This document shows, piece by piece, positions 32,807 to 41,708 of a DNA stretch of 64,000 nucleotides. A program made the translations under genes and the position numbers. Under the pieces are notes generated by a model that saw nothing but the letters and a program-made list of their open reading frames with translations, did no database searches and had not been told where the DNA came from. Each line of letters opens with the position of its first letter. Position 1 is the first letter of the stretch. Source of the DNA: Streptomyces sp. CG4. GTDB lineage: Bacteria; Actinomycetota; Actinomycetes; Streptomycetales; Streptomycetaceae. The stretch is from NCBI RefSeq assembly GCF_041080655.1, contig NZ_CP163525.1, positions 8,680,001-8,744,000 of the forward strand, read 5' to 3'.

Positions 32807-33439
32807 CTACCGCGCCTGAGTGCGCTCGCGTCGCGCTGTGGTGTCGGTGCCGTCCCACTGGTAGCGATCGGTGCCGGGCAGGCCCAGGAACTGCAGGACG
32901 CGTTCGACGAACTCGTCCCGCAGTTGCGCGAGTGTCTCCGGCACGTTGTAGTACGTAGGGATCATCGGGTACACGGTGGCTCCCGCCTCCGTGACAGCGA
33001 CCATGTTGCGCAGGTGGATGAGATTCAGCGGTGCTTCCCGGAGACAGAGGACGAGTTTGCGCCGTTGCTTCAGCATCACGTCCGCGGCTCGCTCGATGAG
33101 GCTCTCGGTCTGGCCGTGAGCGATGCGTCCGAGTACGCCGGCGGCACACGGCAGGATGATCATGGCGTCGGTGGGGTAGCTGCCGCTGGTCACCGGTCCT
33201 GACATGTCGGCCGGATCGAGGAAGCGGACTTTCGTCGACGTGGCCTCCAGGGCCTGGACCACCGAGTCCGGATCTTCGCCGGTCTGGAATTCGAAAGCCA
33301 CCAGCTTGCGCCCGTTGGCCGACACGAGAAGGTTGACGTGGCCGACCCGGTCGTCTCTCTGAAGTGAGGCGAGCAAGGCTTTGGCCACTCCGGTGCCGCC
33401 TGCCCCCGTGACAGCAACTGTCACATTCTGCTGGGTCAC
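32807..33439 (-). CDS. UbiX-like flavin prenyltransferase family flavoprotein (copy 1, divergent)
   Basis: 210 residues from the GTG at 33439 behind AAGGGGA. The flavoprotein fold starts VTVAVTGAGGTGVAKALLAS. It has ILPCAAGVLGRIAHG (the PC-S-type phosphate loop, altered), a RKLVLCLREAPLN strand with the Glu expected in the active site, and TEAGATVYPMIPTYYNVPET. These are UbiX/Pad1 family features. UbiX makes prenyl-FMN for UbiD. It lies downstream of the UbiD gene in the same direction and is much less similar to the other two UbiX copies here, so it may be specialised. Confidence 0.82.
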   Translation of the reverse strand: MTQQNVTVAVTGAGGTGVAKALLASLQRDDRVGHVNLLVSANGRKLVAFEFQTGEDPDSVVQALEATSTKVRFLDPADMSGPVTSGSYPTDAMIILPCAAGVLGRIAHGQTESLIERAADVMLKQRRKLVLCLREAPLNLIHLRNMVAVTEAGATVYPMIPTYYNVPETLAQLRDEFVERVLQFLGLPGTDRYQWDGTDTTARRERTQAR

Positions 33440-33747
33440 GTCTGTCCCCTTCTTGACGCATCGGGCTGGCGGCCGCACCTTCTCGTGCCTGACGGATGGA
33501 GGTCTCGAGGCCGTCGTTGAGGACCGCTGTCCGCGTCGGTCCGACACGCAGGCTGATCGGTACCTCGTCACGCGGTCGCCAAATCCCATGGGTCACTCGG
33601 CCGGCGGCTTGTAGTGATGACTCATTCACCCAGGCGGTGGCAGCCAACGGCCCCGAGCGGGAGGGTCCCTCGGGGCCGGCGGCCGAGCATGCCGGTCGGG
33701 AGACGGCCACCTGGTGGATACCTCCCGCGATCCGCGGCACCCAGGCG
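33440..33747. other. Gap between UbiX copy 1 and UbiD
   Basis: On the minus strand a protein-like stretch (THGIWRPRDEVPISLRVG, from a GTG near 33596) runs without a stop into the next gene in another frame. It might be the decayed third small subunit seen in some decarboxylase operons, but the evidence is too weak to annotate a gene. No terminator seen. Confidence 0.3.
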
Positions 33748-35250
33748 TCAGCGCGATGCGGCAGAGCCGGTGTCGCCTGCCGACTCGGATTCGGCGGCGA
33801 GGACCTTGGCGCGCACATCTGCCGGGAAGACGCCGTCGAACGTTGCGGGCGGTACGCGTCCGCTTCCCACCGCCGGGAGCAGGGCGTCGTGCACGACGAT
33901 GGCTCCCCAGCCGTTGTGCAGTTCCTCCTCGGTGAAGCACGGGTACCACGGCATGATCGGTCCGTGCCACTGCTCCTGGCGGAGGGACGGGTGCACCCTG
34001 GTGGCCAGAGCCCACAGCAGATCCGAGTCGTTCGACGGATCCACGTCGTCGTCGAGGACGTAGACGACCGGGGAGAGCCGCCCCACCCGGGTGCCGTTCA
34101 GCACCTCGCCGATGCGGTGCGCGAAGCGCGCGGTGTCCATCCCCGGCAGCGAGTCGCGCCAGTTCTGCGGGACGGTGATCACCGTCCAGAAGCAGGCGGC
34201 ACCGAGCGGGAGCCAGGCCGTCGTGATCGGCAGTCCCGCCTTCCGCAGGACCGCGACGACCTCTGCGGAGATGCCGGCAGCCGGTGCGACGTGCGAGTCG
34301 TCGACAGGCCGGCCGGCGGCGGCCAGCGGCCAGATCGGGTCGTCCCGGTAGGTGATCGCCTCGATGCTGAAAAGCGGTTGCGGCGACGTCTCGGGCAGTG
34401 CCCAGCCGTGGAACTCCGCGAACGGACCCTCCACGGCGTCGCGGGTCGCGGACAGGTGTCCCTCGATGACGACCTCGGCGGAGGCGGGCACTTCCAGATC
34501 GTTCGTCTCGCACTTCACGACGTCGACCGGCTTGCCCAGCACCGCTCCGAGATACGCGCCCTCGTCGACCTCGGTCGGGACGGTCATTCCGCCGACGACG
34601 GCAATGCCCGGGTCGCCTCCCTGCACGAGGGCGTAGGGCATCGGCTCACCGATGGCCTCCCACTCGCGCCAGATCATGCCGAGGTGCTGGCTCGGCAGCA
34701 CCAGTCCGGTCATGTGCCGGTCGTCGATCTTCATGATCCGGGAGATGGACCAGTTCGTCCATCGGCCGTCCGGTGTCCTGGCGATGATCACGCCCCAGGT
34801 GTTGACGTAGGGGCCGCCGTCGTCCTGGTGCACGCGTGGAATGGGGAACCGGTCGAGACGGGCTTCGTCACCCGTCAGGATGTTCTGCTTGCAGGGTGCC
34901 GAGTCGGCTGCCACCCGCCGAGGTGGGAGCAGTTCCTTCGTGCCTGCTTCCCTGAGGTGTTCGACCAGTTCGGCTGCGGTCGTCGTGTACGGCAGACCGA
35001 GAGAGAGGGAGACCCGCGCCAGCGGATGCCCGGGAATGCTCGACAGGGCACCCGGGGCGCCGATCATGCGGAACCCCTCGTCGACTCCGCTGAGGTGCTC
35101 GAAGAACGGGGCGGGCCTGCCGTTCTCGGTGGACCGACGGGTGATGGCCGACGCTTCCAGGTTCGGATCGATCACGCGTGAGATCCGTTGAATGTCCCCC
35201 AGCTCTTCGAGCGCGGAGATGTAGGACCGGAAGTCATTGATTTCAGACAT
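33748..35250 (-). CDS. UbiD-family prenyl-FMN-dependent decarboxylase
   Basis: 500 residues, full length. The prFMN-binding region has WGVIIARTPDGRWTNWSISR with Arg171 (equivalent to the catalytic Arg) and MTGLVLPSQHLG. The catalytic pair Glu274/Glu279 lies in EGPFAEFHGW, and the C-terminal dimerisation domain is present. The R-E-E triad is thus intact. The family decarboxylates or carboxylates phenolic, heteroaromatic or unsaturated acids. The ATG overlaps the stop of UbiX copy 2 (TGATG), so cofactor enzyme and decarboxylase are coupled. Substrate unknown; a MarR regulator suggests an aromatic acid. Confidence 0.92.
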   Translation of the reverse strand: MSEINDFRSYISALEELGDIQRISRVIDPNLEASAITRRSTENGRPAPFFEHLSGVDEGFRMIGAPGALSSIPGHPLARVSLSLGLPYTTTAAELVEHLREAGTKELLPPRRVAADSAPCKQNILTGDEARLDRFPIPRVHQDDGGPYVNTWGVIIARTPDGRWTNWSISRIMKIDDRHMTGLVLPSQHLGMIWREWEAIGEPMPYALVQGGDPGIAVVGGMTVPTEVDEGAYLGAVLGKPVDVVKCETNDLEVPASAEVVIEGHLSATRDAVEGPFAEFHGWALPETSPQPLFSIEAITYRDDPIWPLAAAGRPVDDSHVAPAAGISAEVVAVLRKAGLPITTAWLPLGAACFWTVITVPQNWRDSLPGMDTARFAHRIGEVLNGTRVGRLSPVVYVLDDDVDPSNDSDLLWALATRVHPSLRQEQWHGPIMPWYPCFTEEELHNGWGAIVVHDALLPAVGSGRVPPATFDGVFPADVRAKVLAAESESAGDTGSAASR

Positions 35251-35849
35251 CAGTTGGTTACGCCTTTCAGTTCGGAGGGGCGCGGCATTCCGTCCCAGCG
35301 CTGCGCCGAAGCCACCTGGATATCGAGTTGGTCCAGGACTCGGACAACGACATGCTCAACGAGCTCGTCAATGGTTTTCGGACGGCTGTAGAAGGCCGGC
35401 ATCGGCGGCACGATCCTCGCTCCCATGCGCGAGAGCGCCAGCATGTTCTCGAGATGGATCTCGCTGAGCGGAGTCTCCCTCGGTACGAGCACCAAGGGGC
35501 GGCGCTCCTTCAGCGTGACGTCGGCAGCTCGGGGGATGAGACCGTCGGCATATCCGGTTCGGATGCCGGCGAGGGTCTTCATGCTGCACGGCGCGACAAT
35601 CATTCCGTCCACGCGGAATGAACCTGATGAGATTGCCGCCCCTTGGTCGTTCCACGTATAGGTCACGTCGGCCAGGTCGGTGACTTCGCGGACCGACAGG
35701 TCGGTCTCCAGATGGATGGTCGCCCTGGCCCATTGGGACAGAACGAGATGAGTCTCCACATCCGGCTGCTCCCGCAGCCGGCGAAGCAGTTCGACACCGA
35801 AGACGGCGCCGGTCGCTCCGGTCATCCCCAAGATCACACGTCGGGACAC
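35250..35849 (-). CDS. UbiX flavin prenyltransferase (copy 2)
   Basis: 199 residues from GTG 35849. All UbiX landmarks are present: RRVILGMTGATGAVFGVELL (Gly-rich FMN loop), HLVLSQWA, AISSGSF, the MIVAPCSMKTLAGI phosphate-binding loop, RAADVTLKERRPLVLVPRET with the active-site Glu, and LENMLALSRMGARIVPPMPAFY. It should transfer a dimethylallyl group to FMN to make the UbiD cofactor. It is the first gene of the UbiX-UbiD unit and lies behind two MarR-type boxes at 35862-35886. Confidence 0.92.
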   Translation of the reverse strand: MSRRVILGMTGATGAVFGVELLRRLREQPDVETHLVLSQWARATIHLETDLSVREVTDLADVTYTWNDQGAAISSGSFRVDGMIVAPCSMKTLAGIRTGYADGLIPRAADVTLKERRPLVLVPRETPLSEIHLENMLALSRMGARIVPPMPAFYSRPKTIDELVEHVVVRVLDQLDIQVASAQRWDGMPRPSELKGVTN

Positions 35850-35861
35850 GGGATCAACCTT

Positions 35862-35948
35862 CCGTACACGGTAAGTCCGTACACGGAACAATGTAGCTGT
35901 CGAAACTTCCGATTGCAAATAGTCCGTGTACCGACTGACCGTATACGG
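35862..35948. promoter_or_regulatory. Four MarR-type boxes in two 15-bp-spaced pairs
   Basis: CCGTACACGG occurs at 35862-35871 and 35877-35886, next to the UbiX start. CCGTGTACCG (35924-35933) and CCGTATACGG (35939-35948, a perfect palindrome) lie next to the MarR start. Within each pair the boxes start exactly 15 bp apart. This symmetric layout fits one regulator controlling both divergent promoters. Confidence 0.72.
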
Positions 35949-35963
35949 AGGTAGCCTGTACTT

Positions 35964-36413
35964 ATGACGACCGGAGCGCGATACGACGGGACGCTGGAAG
36001 ACGGCATGGCCCACCAGCTGCGACGCGCCTCGCAGGCGGTGAACGCCTCGTGGCAGCTGCGCAGCGGTGACCTCACACCTCCGCAGTTCGCGGTGCTTCA
36101 CGTCCTGGACGAGCGTGGAAGCCTCGACCAGAAGACGCTGGGCGCCCTCGCCGCGGTCGACCGGTCGACGCTCACCCCACTTCTCGACCGGCTCGTGGCC
36201 CGCGGCCTGATCACCAAGAGCACGGACCCCGGCAACCGCCGCCGGCAACTGGTCTCCCTGACTCGTGCCGGGCACGAACGAGCGGCCCTGGGCCGCCAGC
36301 AGGCACAGGAGACAAGCCGCTGGATCGAGGAGCTGCTCGGACCCGAGCGGCTCGCGACCCTGACCCTGCTGCTCAAGGAACTCGGAGACGCAGGCCGCGA
36401 CCAGCAGCCGTAG
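35964..36413 (+). CDS. MarR-family transcriptional regulator
   Basis: 149 residues. The winged-helix core (about 35-105) has LTPPQFAVLHVLDERGSLDQ, LGALAAVDRSTLTPLLDRLV, RGLITKSTDPGNRRRQLVSL, followed by a C-terminal dimerisation helix. It is divergent from the UbiX-UbiD operon with four operator boxes between them, so it is the likely repressor, released by an aromatic acid. GGAGG lies 12 bases before the ATG, a long spacing. Confidence 0.9.
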   Translation: MTTGARYDGTLEDGMAHQLRRASQAVNASWQLRSGDLTPPQFAVLHVLDERGSLDQKTLGALAAVDRSTLTPLLDRLVARGLITKSTDPGNRRRQLVSLTRAGHERAALGRQQAQETSRWIEELLGPERLATLTLLLKELGDAGRDQQP

Positions 36414-37052
36414 TGAGGGAGCCAGGAAAGGGGCGTCGCGTCGTGCTGTCCCCGTTTCCGGGGCCGGGGCGCGGAGCCGATGGTTTCGTGGCGGCTGGTC
36501 GCGAGCTGTTCGTGACCCGCGGCTCGATCGGAATCGAAAGTACCGGCGCGCCGGCCGCGGGGGACACGGTCCGCTTCGCCGCGAGCGGCGGCCGGCGGAT
36601 CGGTGTCCGGCGCCCGCTGCACTGATCGTCCGGGAGATGAACACGGCCTCGCGATCTGTCCCTGCAAGGAGGCAGCGCCGGGTACCGGCCCGCGCGGTCC
36701 AGCGCCGGACGGCCGATGGCGCGCGCATCCCGAGACCGCGCGGGATCCCTGCCGCCATCAAGCGATCACCCTCACACCATTCGGAAGCGAGTGGTTCTGG
36801 ACGGCGCCGATGTCGAAACTACGTCGCGGCTCACGGCCTCGTCTTCGGTCGATTGACTGCATGCACGTCAGTCGGTCGCCTTCCTGCCCGACCGCTCCCG
36901 GATTGTTCAGTCATCTGACGCATGCGGAACGGCCCCGCCGCGTGGTGAGAATCGGTCGCAGCCAGTTTCGAGCGGCTCGTTCGCGCTCAGGACCTTCACG
37001 ATGCGTGGGTAGTTCCGCTCGAAGTGATCGCATGCGGAGGCGGTGGATACCC
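36414..37052. other. Intergenic region before the second UbiX copy; no supported gene
   Basis: About 640 bases. Frames on both strands are Arg-rich and lack start signals. The MarR boxes seen at 35862-35948 are not repeated here, so the second UbiX copy has lost or never had that control. A short frame 36413-36625 overlapping the MarR stop is judged spurious. Confidence 0.4.
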
Positions 37053-37634
37053 ATGCCACGGAGAATGATCGTGGGGATGACGGGGGTGACCGGAGCCGTG
37101 TTCGGTGTCGAATTGTTGCGCCGACTGCGGCAGCAGCCGGATGTGGAGACCCATCTGGTGTTGTCCCCGTGGGCCAGGTCGACCGTGCGACTGGAGACCG
37201 GATTGTCGGCGCACGAGGTCACCGACCTCGCGGACGCGACGTACGCGTGGAACGACCAGGGCGCGCCGATCTCGTCGGGGTCGTTCCGGGGGGACGCCAT
37301 GGTCATCGCGCCGTGCGGCTTGAAGACGCTGGCCGGACTATGCACTGGCTGTGCCGAGGGGCTCATTTCCCGTGCGGCCGGGGTGACGCTGAAGGCGGGG
37401 CGCCGGCTGGTACTCGTGGCACGGGACCCGCTCAGCGAGAGTCACCTGGAGAACATGCTGGCGCTCACGCGCATGGGAGCTCGGATCGTCCCGCCGATGC
37501 CCGCCTGCTACAACCGTCCCGAGACGATCGGGGATCCGGTCAGCCATGTCGTCGTCCGCGTCCTGGACCAGTTGGACATTCACGTGCCGTCGGCACAGCG
37601 CTGGAACGGCATGTCCCACTCGCCAGCGCTGTAG
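37053..37634 (+). CDS. UbiX-like protein (copy 3), degenerate active site
   Basis: 193 residues, closely similar to copy 2 along its whole length (RRMIVGMTGVTGAVFGVELL, HLVLSPWA, LENMLALTRMGARIVPPMPA). However, it differs at conserved positions: the APCSMKTLA loop reads APCGLKTLA, RAADVTLKERR reads RAAGVTLKAGR, and RETPLSE has shrunk to RDPLSE with loss of the active-site Glu region. It lies in the opposite orientation to copy 2 and precedes a UbiD remnant. Probably non-functional or on the way to being lost. Confidence 0.75.
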   Translation: MPRRMIVGMTGVTGAVFGVELLRRLRQQPDVETHLVLSPWARSTVRLETGLSAHEVTDLADATYAWNDQGAPISSGSFRGDAMVIAPCGLKTLAGLCTGCAEGLISRAAGVTLKAGRRLVLVARDPLSESHLENMLALTRMGARIVPPMPACYNRPETIGDPVSHVVVRVLDQLDIHVPSAQRWNGMSHSPAL

Positions 37635-37647
37635 GGAACCAGCACCG

Positions 37648-37730
37648 ATGTCCGCGATTACCGACCTCCGGACCCACCTTTGTGAACTCGAAGCGCTCGG
37701 GACACCCGCCACGGTCTCGCCTACGGGCGC
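37648..37730 (+). pseudogene. UbiD remnant, first about 27 codons
   Basis: Fourteen bases after UbiX copy 3, an ATG opens MSAITDLRTHLCELEALGTP. This aligns with the first residues of the intact UbiD (MSEINDFRSYISALEELGD). The similarity ends after about 25 codons and the following sequence is unrelated and stops near the LuxR gene. The remaining about 470 codons are gone. Confidence 0.65.
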
Positions 37731-37860
37731 GGCTCACCAAGCCACCGCTTCCGCCGCCGCGGGTGGACGCCGCCTCCCCGCCCTGCAAACACGACACCCG
37801 ACCCGCGGACCGGCTCGTGGCCGACGAAGCCGTCGTACCGGAGGTGTAGGCCGCGCGCGT

Positions 37861-40716
37861 CTACGACTGGAATTGACCCTCGGAATGGGCTTCGTGGGCG
37901 CCGGCTTCCAGTGCGGCGCGCAGCGCGGCGCGGGTGGTGATGCCGAGTTTCGGGAAGATCCGGTGCAGGTGGGAGCCGACCGTGCGGTGGGACAGGAACA
38001 GACGGGCGCCGATCTCCTTATTGGTGAGCCCGGTGGCGGCCAGTTCGGCGATCTGCCGTTCCTGGGCGGTCAGTTCGGGTGCCGCCGGGTCGGAACGCGC
38101 AGCGGCTACGCCGGTGGCGCGCAGTTCGTTGCGGGCGCGCTGCACCATCGCTCGCGCGCCGATCCGGTCGAAGGTCTCCATGGCGGCACGCAGCTGGATA
38201 CGTGCGCGGGCGGTGTCCCGGGTGCGGCGCAGCCACTGTCCGTAGGCGAACTGGATACGTGCCTGCTCCCAGGGATAGCGGGCGGCTTCGGGCAGGGCCA
38301 GGGCCGCCTCGAACAGGGCGCCGGCCTTGTCGTCGTCCGCGGCCACGGCCGCGGCTCCGGCCGTGATGATCGCGATGCGCGTGCCGATGCGGTGGAGCCC
38401 GGCCTGCTGGGCGGCGACGACGTGTGCGCGGGCCTCCTCGCGGCGGCCGGTACGCATCGCCGCCTCGACCAGGTCGAGCACCACCCACCGGTTGGGGATG
38501 TCTGCGCTGGGGGCGCTGGGCGGGTCGATCTGCGCCACCTGGGTGTGGGCTTCCTCGAAGTCGCCTTGGCCCATGGCCGCGAGATGGCCGGCCGAGCGGG
38601 CGTACCCCATGGTGACGCCCATGCCCCGGGGCGCCGCCCAGGTGGTGGTCTCCTTGCTGCGGGCGCGGGCCAGGTCCACATCGCCGCGCAGCGCGGCACC
38701 GGAGGCCAGCACGGCCCGGATCTGCCGCTCCCAGAACGAGTAGCCATAGCCCGTCGCCAACTCCAGCCCCTGCTGCGCGAGGTTCTCGGCCTCGTCCCAC
38801 CGGCCGTGTACGTAGGAGTCCTGGCAGAGCAGCATCAGCGCGGGCACCACCATGGCGATGGCGCCGCCGTCGCGTTCCCGCTCGATCATGCCGCGGACCG
38901 CGTAGCGGTAGTCGGACAGGGTGTCCATCGCGACCGCGGCGAAGGCCAGCGGAATCACTTCCCAGGGCGCAGCGGCCCGCGGGAGCGCGGCGAAGGCGCG
39001 GGCCAGGCCCTCCCGGATGGCGTCCGAGGCCCGGGTGGGATCGACGTACGCGTCGTAACACAGCTGGAACGGGACGACCTGCTCGGGCTCGAAGCGGACC
39101 ATGGCCTTCCTGAGCAGCTCCCACGGCTCCGGCCGCAGGGCGTAGAGGCTGACCAGCAGCAGCGCGTAGAGGATGCCGTACCTGTCCCAGGATTCCGGCC
39201 CGGCATCCTCGCCGGCGTCGAGCGCCCGGGTCAGCAGCCGGTACGCGGCGGAAACGTCGCCTTCGTCGTTCGTGAGCAGGTGGGCGGTGGCGGCGAAAAC
39301 CAGCGCATCCGGGCTCTGCGGGGTCTGCCCGGCGTCCGCCAGCAGCCAGGTGACCTGGTCGAGCTGTCCGGCCATGGTGGCGAGGTGGGCGGCCTCGACC
39401 AGGCGCCGGGAGCGGTCTCCGGGGTGCGGGCTGAGTTCAGCCGCGCGCACCAGGGTGGCCACCGCGGTCGAGGCACGGCCGCGGTGCCGCGCGAGCATGG
39501 CCGCCTTGTCCAGCGCCCGGGCCACCGTCTCGTCGGGTCCGGTGCTGGCCGCGGCCAGATGGCACGCCTGGCGCTCGGGGTCGAAGGCCAGGGCCTCGGC
39601 GAGTGCCCGGTGCGCGGCCCGGCGCTCGCCCGGCGGGGCCAGGTACACAACCGCCGAGCGGGTCAGCGGATGGCTGAAGGTGACCTGTCCGGAGGCGGTG
39701 TCGGCGTGGACCAGCCGGGCCCGCTGTGCCGGGGCCAGGTCGTCCAGGTCCAGCGAGCATCGGGTCGTGACCCTGATGGTGTCCAGGTCGTCGTCGGCCG
39801 CCAGTGCGGCGAGCAGGAGTGCCTTTCTGGTCGCGCCGGGCAGCTGGTCGAGCTCGGGGGCGAAGGTGTCCAGCAGCCGCTCGGACAGGGGCAGCACGCT
39901 GGGCACCGGCTGTGCGCCGGAGCGCTGCCGGTCGTTCAGAGTCGTCGGTAGCTCTTGGAGGGCCAGCGGGTTACCCGCGGCCTGGGCCAGCAGCCGGCGC
40001 CGCACGGTCGGCGCCAGGCCCGGCCACCGGGCCTCCACAAGCTCCGCCGCCGACTGGTCGTCCAGGGGCGGCACCGTCCGTTCCGGCAGCCCCACCTGGT
40101 GGAGAAGCCCTTTCAGCCCGGTACGGGCGGCGGCCAGCAGGGCCACAGGGGCTTGGCCCAGCCGACGCATGGCGAAGGCCAGTACCGTGGCGCTGGCCGG
40201 GTCGATCCACGGTGCGTCATCGGCCACCAGCAGCAGCGGGCATTCGTCGGCGGCAGCGCCGAGCAGGGAGAGTACGGCTGTGCCGGCGGTCAGCGGGTCC
40301 GGGAGAGCTGCCGGCGTCAGGTCGAAGAGCCGGCAGAGGACATCGCGCTGCGGGCCGGGCAGGAGATCGGCGTCCGCGCGCAGTGGGTAGAGCATCTGGT
40401 GGATCATGGCGAAACTGATCCCGGCCTCGAACTGCGCGCCGCAGGCGCGCAGCACACGCCTGCCGGCGGCACTCGCCCGGGCCGCGGCGACGTCGAGCAG
40501 CGCGGTCTTCCCGACCCCTGGGTCACCACGCAGCAGCAACCTGCGGCCGACGGGGCCGTACCCGGTGCGATCCTGATCGGCGAACAGCGAGTCGATCAGC
40601 ACCAGCTCGTCCGCGCGCCCCACGAGACCGCCGAAGTCGCAACCGGCGGGCTGCGCGGGATACCTCCGGCTCTCGGAAGTCGCCACAGTGGTGAGGATAG
40701 GTTCCGCTCGTAGCAC
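37861..40716 (-). CDS. Large LuxR-family ATP-binding transcriptional regulator (LAL/MalT-like)
   Basis: 951 residues. An AAA/STAND ATPase is at the front, with the Walker A GDPGVGKTALL at 64-74 and a Walker B-type LLLVADDAPWID near 160. The long middle part is helical and TPR-like (about 350-860). A C-terminal LuxR helix-turn-helix (about 885-940) has LTAQERQIAELAATGLTNKE and HRTVGSHLHRIFPKLG. Such regulators, common in Streptomyces, activate catabolic or antibiotic clusters upon binding ATP and a ligand. The target is unknown. No clear ribosome site; GTG 40716 is taken as start, and GTG 40686 is possible. Confidence 0.9.
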   Translation of the reverse strand: MLRAEPILTTVATSESRRYPAQPAGCDFGGLVGRADELVLIDSLFADQDRTGYGPVGRRLLLRGDPGVGKTALLDVAAARASAAGRRVLRACGAQFEAGISFAMIHQMLYPLRADADLLPGPQRDVLCRLFDLTPAALPDPLTAGTAVLSLLGAAADECPLLLVADDAPWIDPASATVLAFAMRRLGQAPVALLAAARTGLKGLLHQVGLPERTVPPLDDQSAAELVEARWPGLAPTVRRRLLAQAAGNPLALQELPTTLNDRQRSGAQPVPSVLPLSERLLDTFAPELDQLPGATRKALLLAALAADDDLDTIRVTTRCSLDLDDLAPAQRARLVHADTASGQVTFSHPLTRSAVVYLAPPGERRAAHRALAEALAFDPERQACHLAAASTGPDETVARALDKAAMLARHRGRASTAVATLVRAAELSPHPGDRSRRLVEAAHLATMAGQLDQVTWLLADAGQTPQSPDALVFAATAHLLTNDEGDVSAAYRLLTRALDAGEDAGPESWDRYGILYALLLVSLYALRPEPWELLRKAMVRFEPEQVVPFQLCYDAYVDPTRASDAIREGLARAFAALPRAAAPWEVIPLAFAAVAMDTLSDYRYAVRGMIERERDGGAIAMVVPALMLLCQDSYVHGRWDEAENLAQQGLELATGYGYSFWERQIRAVLASGAALRGDVDLARARSKETTTWAAPRGMGVTMGYARSAGHLAAMGQGDFEEAHTQVAQIDPPSAPSADIPNRWVVLDLVEAAMRTGRREEARAHVVAAQQAGLHRIGTRIAIITAGAAAVAADDDKAGALFEAALALPEAARYPWEQARIQFAYGQWLRRTRDTARARIQLRAAMETFDRIGARAMVQRARNELRATGVAAARSDPAAPELTAQERQIAELAATGLTNKEIGARLFLSHRTVGSHLHRIFPKLGITTRAALRAALEAGAHEAHSEGQFQS

Positions 40717-40894
40717 GGCACAACGCCGACCGCGCGCGTACCGCCCACCTTACGGGGTGTGCTCAGGCCGATGGCGTGCTTGTTTTCACCGCTGTACGGC
40801 GCTTGCGGCGAAGGGCGGCCATACGGTCTCGGTGCTTCCCCGGCGACCGCCCTAGCGTGAACCCGCTCGATTCGCGGTCTTGACCGCGGAGACT

Positions 40895-41656
40895 CTAGAA
40901 GCCTTTGCGTACGCCGCCGTCGACCGACAGCATCACGCCCGTGAGGTACGACGCTGCGGGCGAGAGCAGGAAGGCGGCGCTGCGGCCGAACTCGTCCGGG
41001 GTTCCGTAGCGGCGCAGGGGGACGCCGGCGGCGGCGCCTTCGCGGGCGGCGTCGGCGTCACCGTGCCGTGCGTCGAGTTCGCGTACCCGGTCGGTCTCGA
41101 TGTGGGCGGGCACGAGGCCGACGACGCGGATGCCTCGGGGGCCCAGCTCGTTGGCGAGGTTCTTCGCGTAGCCGGCCAGGCCCGGCCGCAGGGCGTTGGA
41201 GATCGCGAGGCCGGGAATGGGCTCGTACACGGAGCTGGAGAGGACGAAGCCGATGGCACCTCCCTCGCCCAGCTCGGCGGCGACGGCGCGGGAGAGCCGC
41301 ACCGCGCCGAGGAAGACCGACTCGAAGGAGGCGCGCCACTGGTCGTCGTCGATGGTGTCCGAGGTGCCTGCCGGGGGCCCGCCGACGCTGATGAGCACTC
41401 CGTCCAGGCGCTTGAACGCGTCACGGGCCGCGGCGATCAGCCGCTCCGGAGTGTCGGCGTCGGCGTTGTCGGCCACGACGCCGACTGCCTGCCCTGGGCC
41501 GCCGAGGTCCGCCTGTGCGGCGGCGACCGACTTCTCGTCGCGGCCGCTGACGACCACCCGCGCGCCGTCCGCCACCAGTTCGCGCGCGGCGGCCATGCCC
41601 AGCCCGCGGGTGCCGCCGGTGACTATGTACACCCGGTCCTTCAGTCCGAAGTCCAT
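40895..41656 (-). CDS. Short-chain dehydrogenase/reductase with altered active site
   Basis: 253 residues. The NAD(P) motif TGGTRGLG is at 13-20, the adenine-pocket DN at 63-64, and the SSS catalytic Ser is near 142. The usual YxxxK is replaced: the segment reads ISNALRPGLAGYAKNLA, so the Tyr is absent at the standard place. This SNALR form is known in a group of bacterial SDRs annotated as 3-oxoacyl-ACP reductases, whose catalysis is unclear. It ends FLLSPAASYLTGVMLSVDGG. It follows benzoylformate decarboxylase by 52 bp, so it may process the aldehyde or a related product. Confidence 0.88.
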   Translation of the reverse strand: MDFGLKDRVYIVTGGTRGLGMAAARELVADGARVVVSGRDEKSVAAAQADLGGPGQAVGVVADNADADTPERLIAAARDAFKRLDGVLISVGGPPAGTSDTIDDDQWRASFESVFLGAVRLSRAVAAELGEGGAIGFVLSSSVYEPIPGLAISNALRPGLAGYAKNLANELGPRGIRVVGLVPAHIETDRVRELDARHGDADAAREGAAAGVPLRRYGTPDEFGRSAAFLLSPAASYLTGVMLSVDGGVRKGF

Positions 41657-41708
41657 GTTTGTTGTCCTCTCTCCGCTGTTCCTTCTTCGACCGCCCGATC
41701 CGCGCGGC

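Noticed and set aside
33440..33818. Possible small third subunit of the decarboxylase upstream of UbiX copy 1
   Set aside because: The protein-like stretch has no stop before running through the UbiX gene in another frame, and codon bias is weak.
36413..36625. Small frame overlapping the MarR stop
   Set aside because: No ribosome site, composition not protein-like, and nothing matches it downstream.
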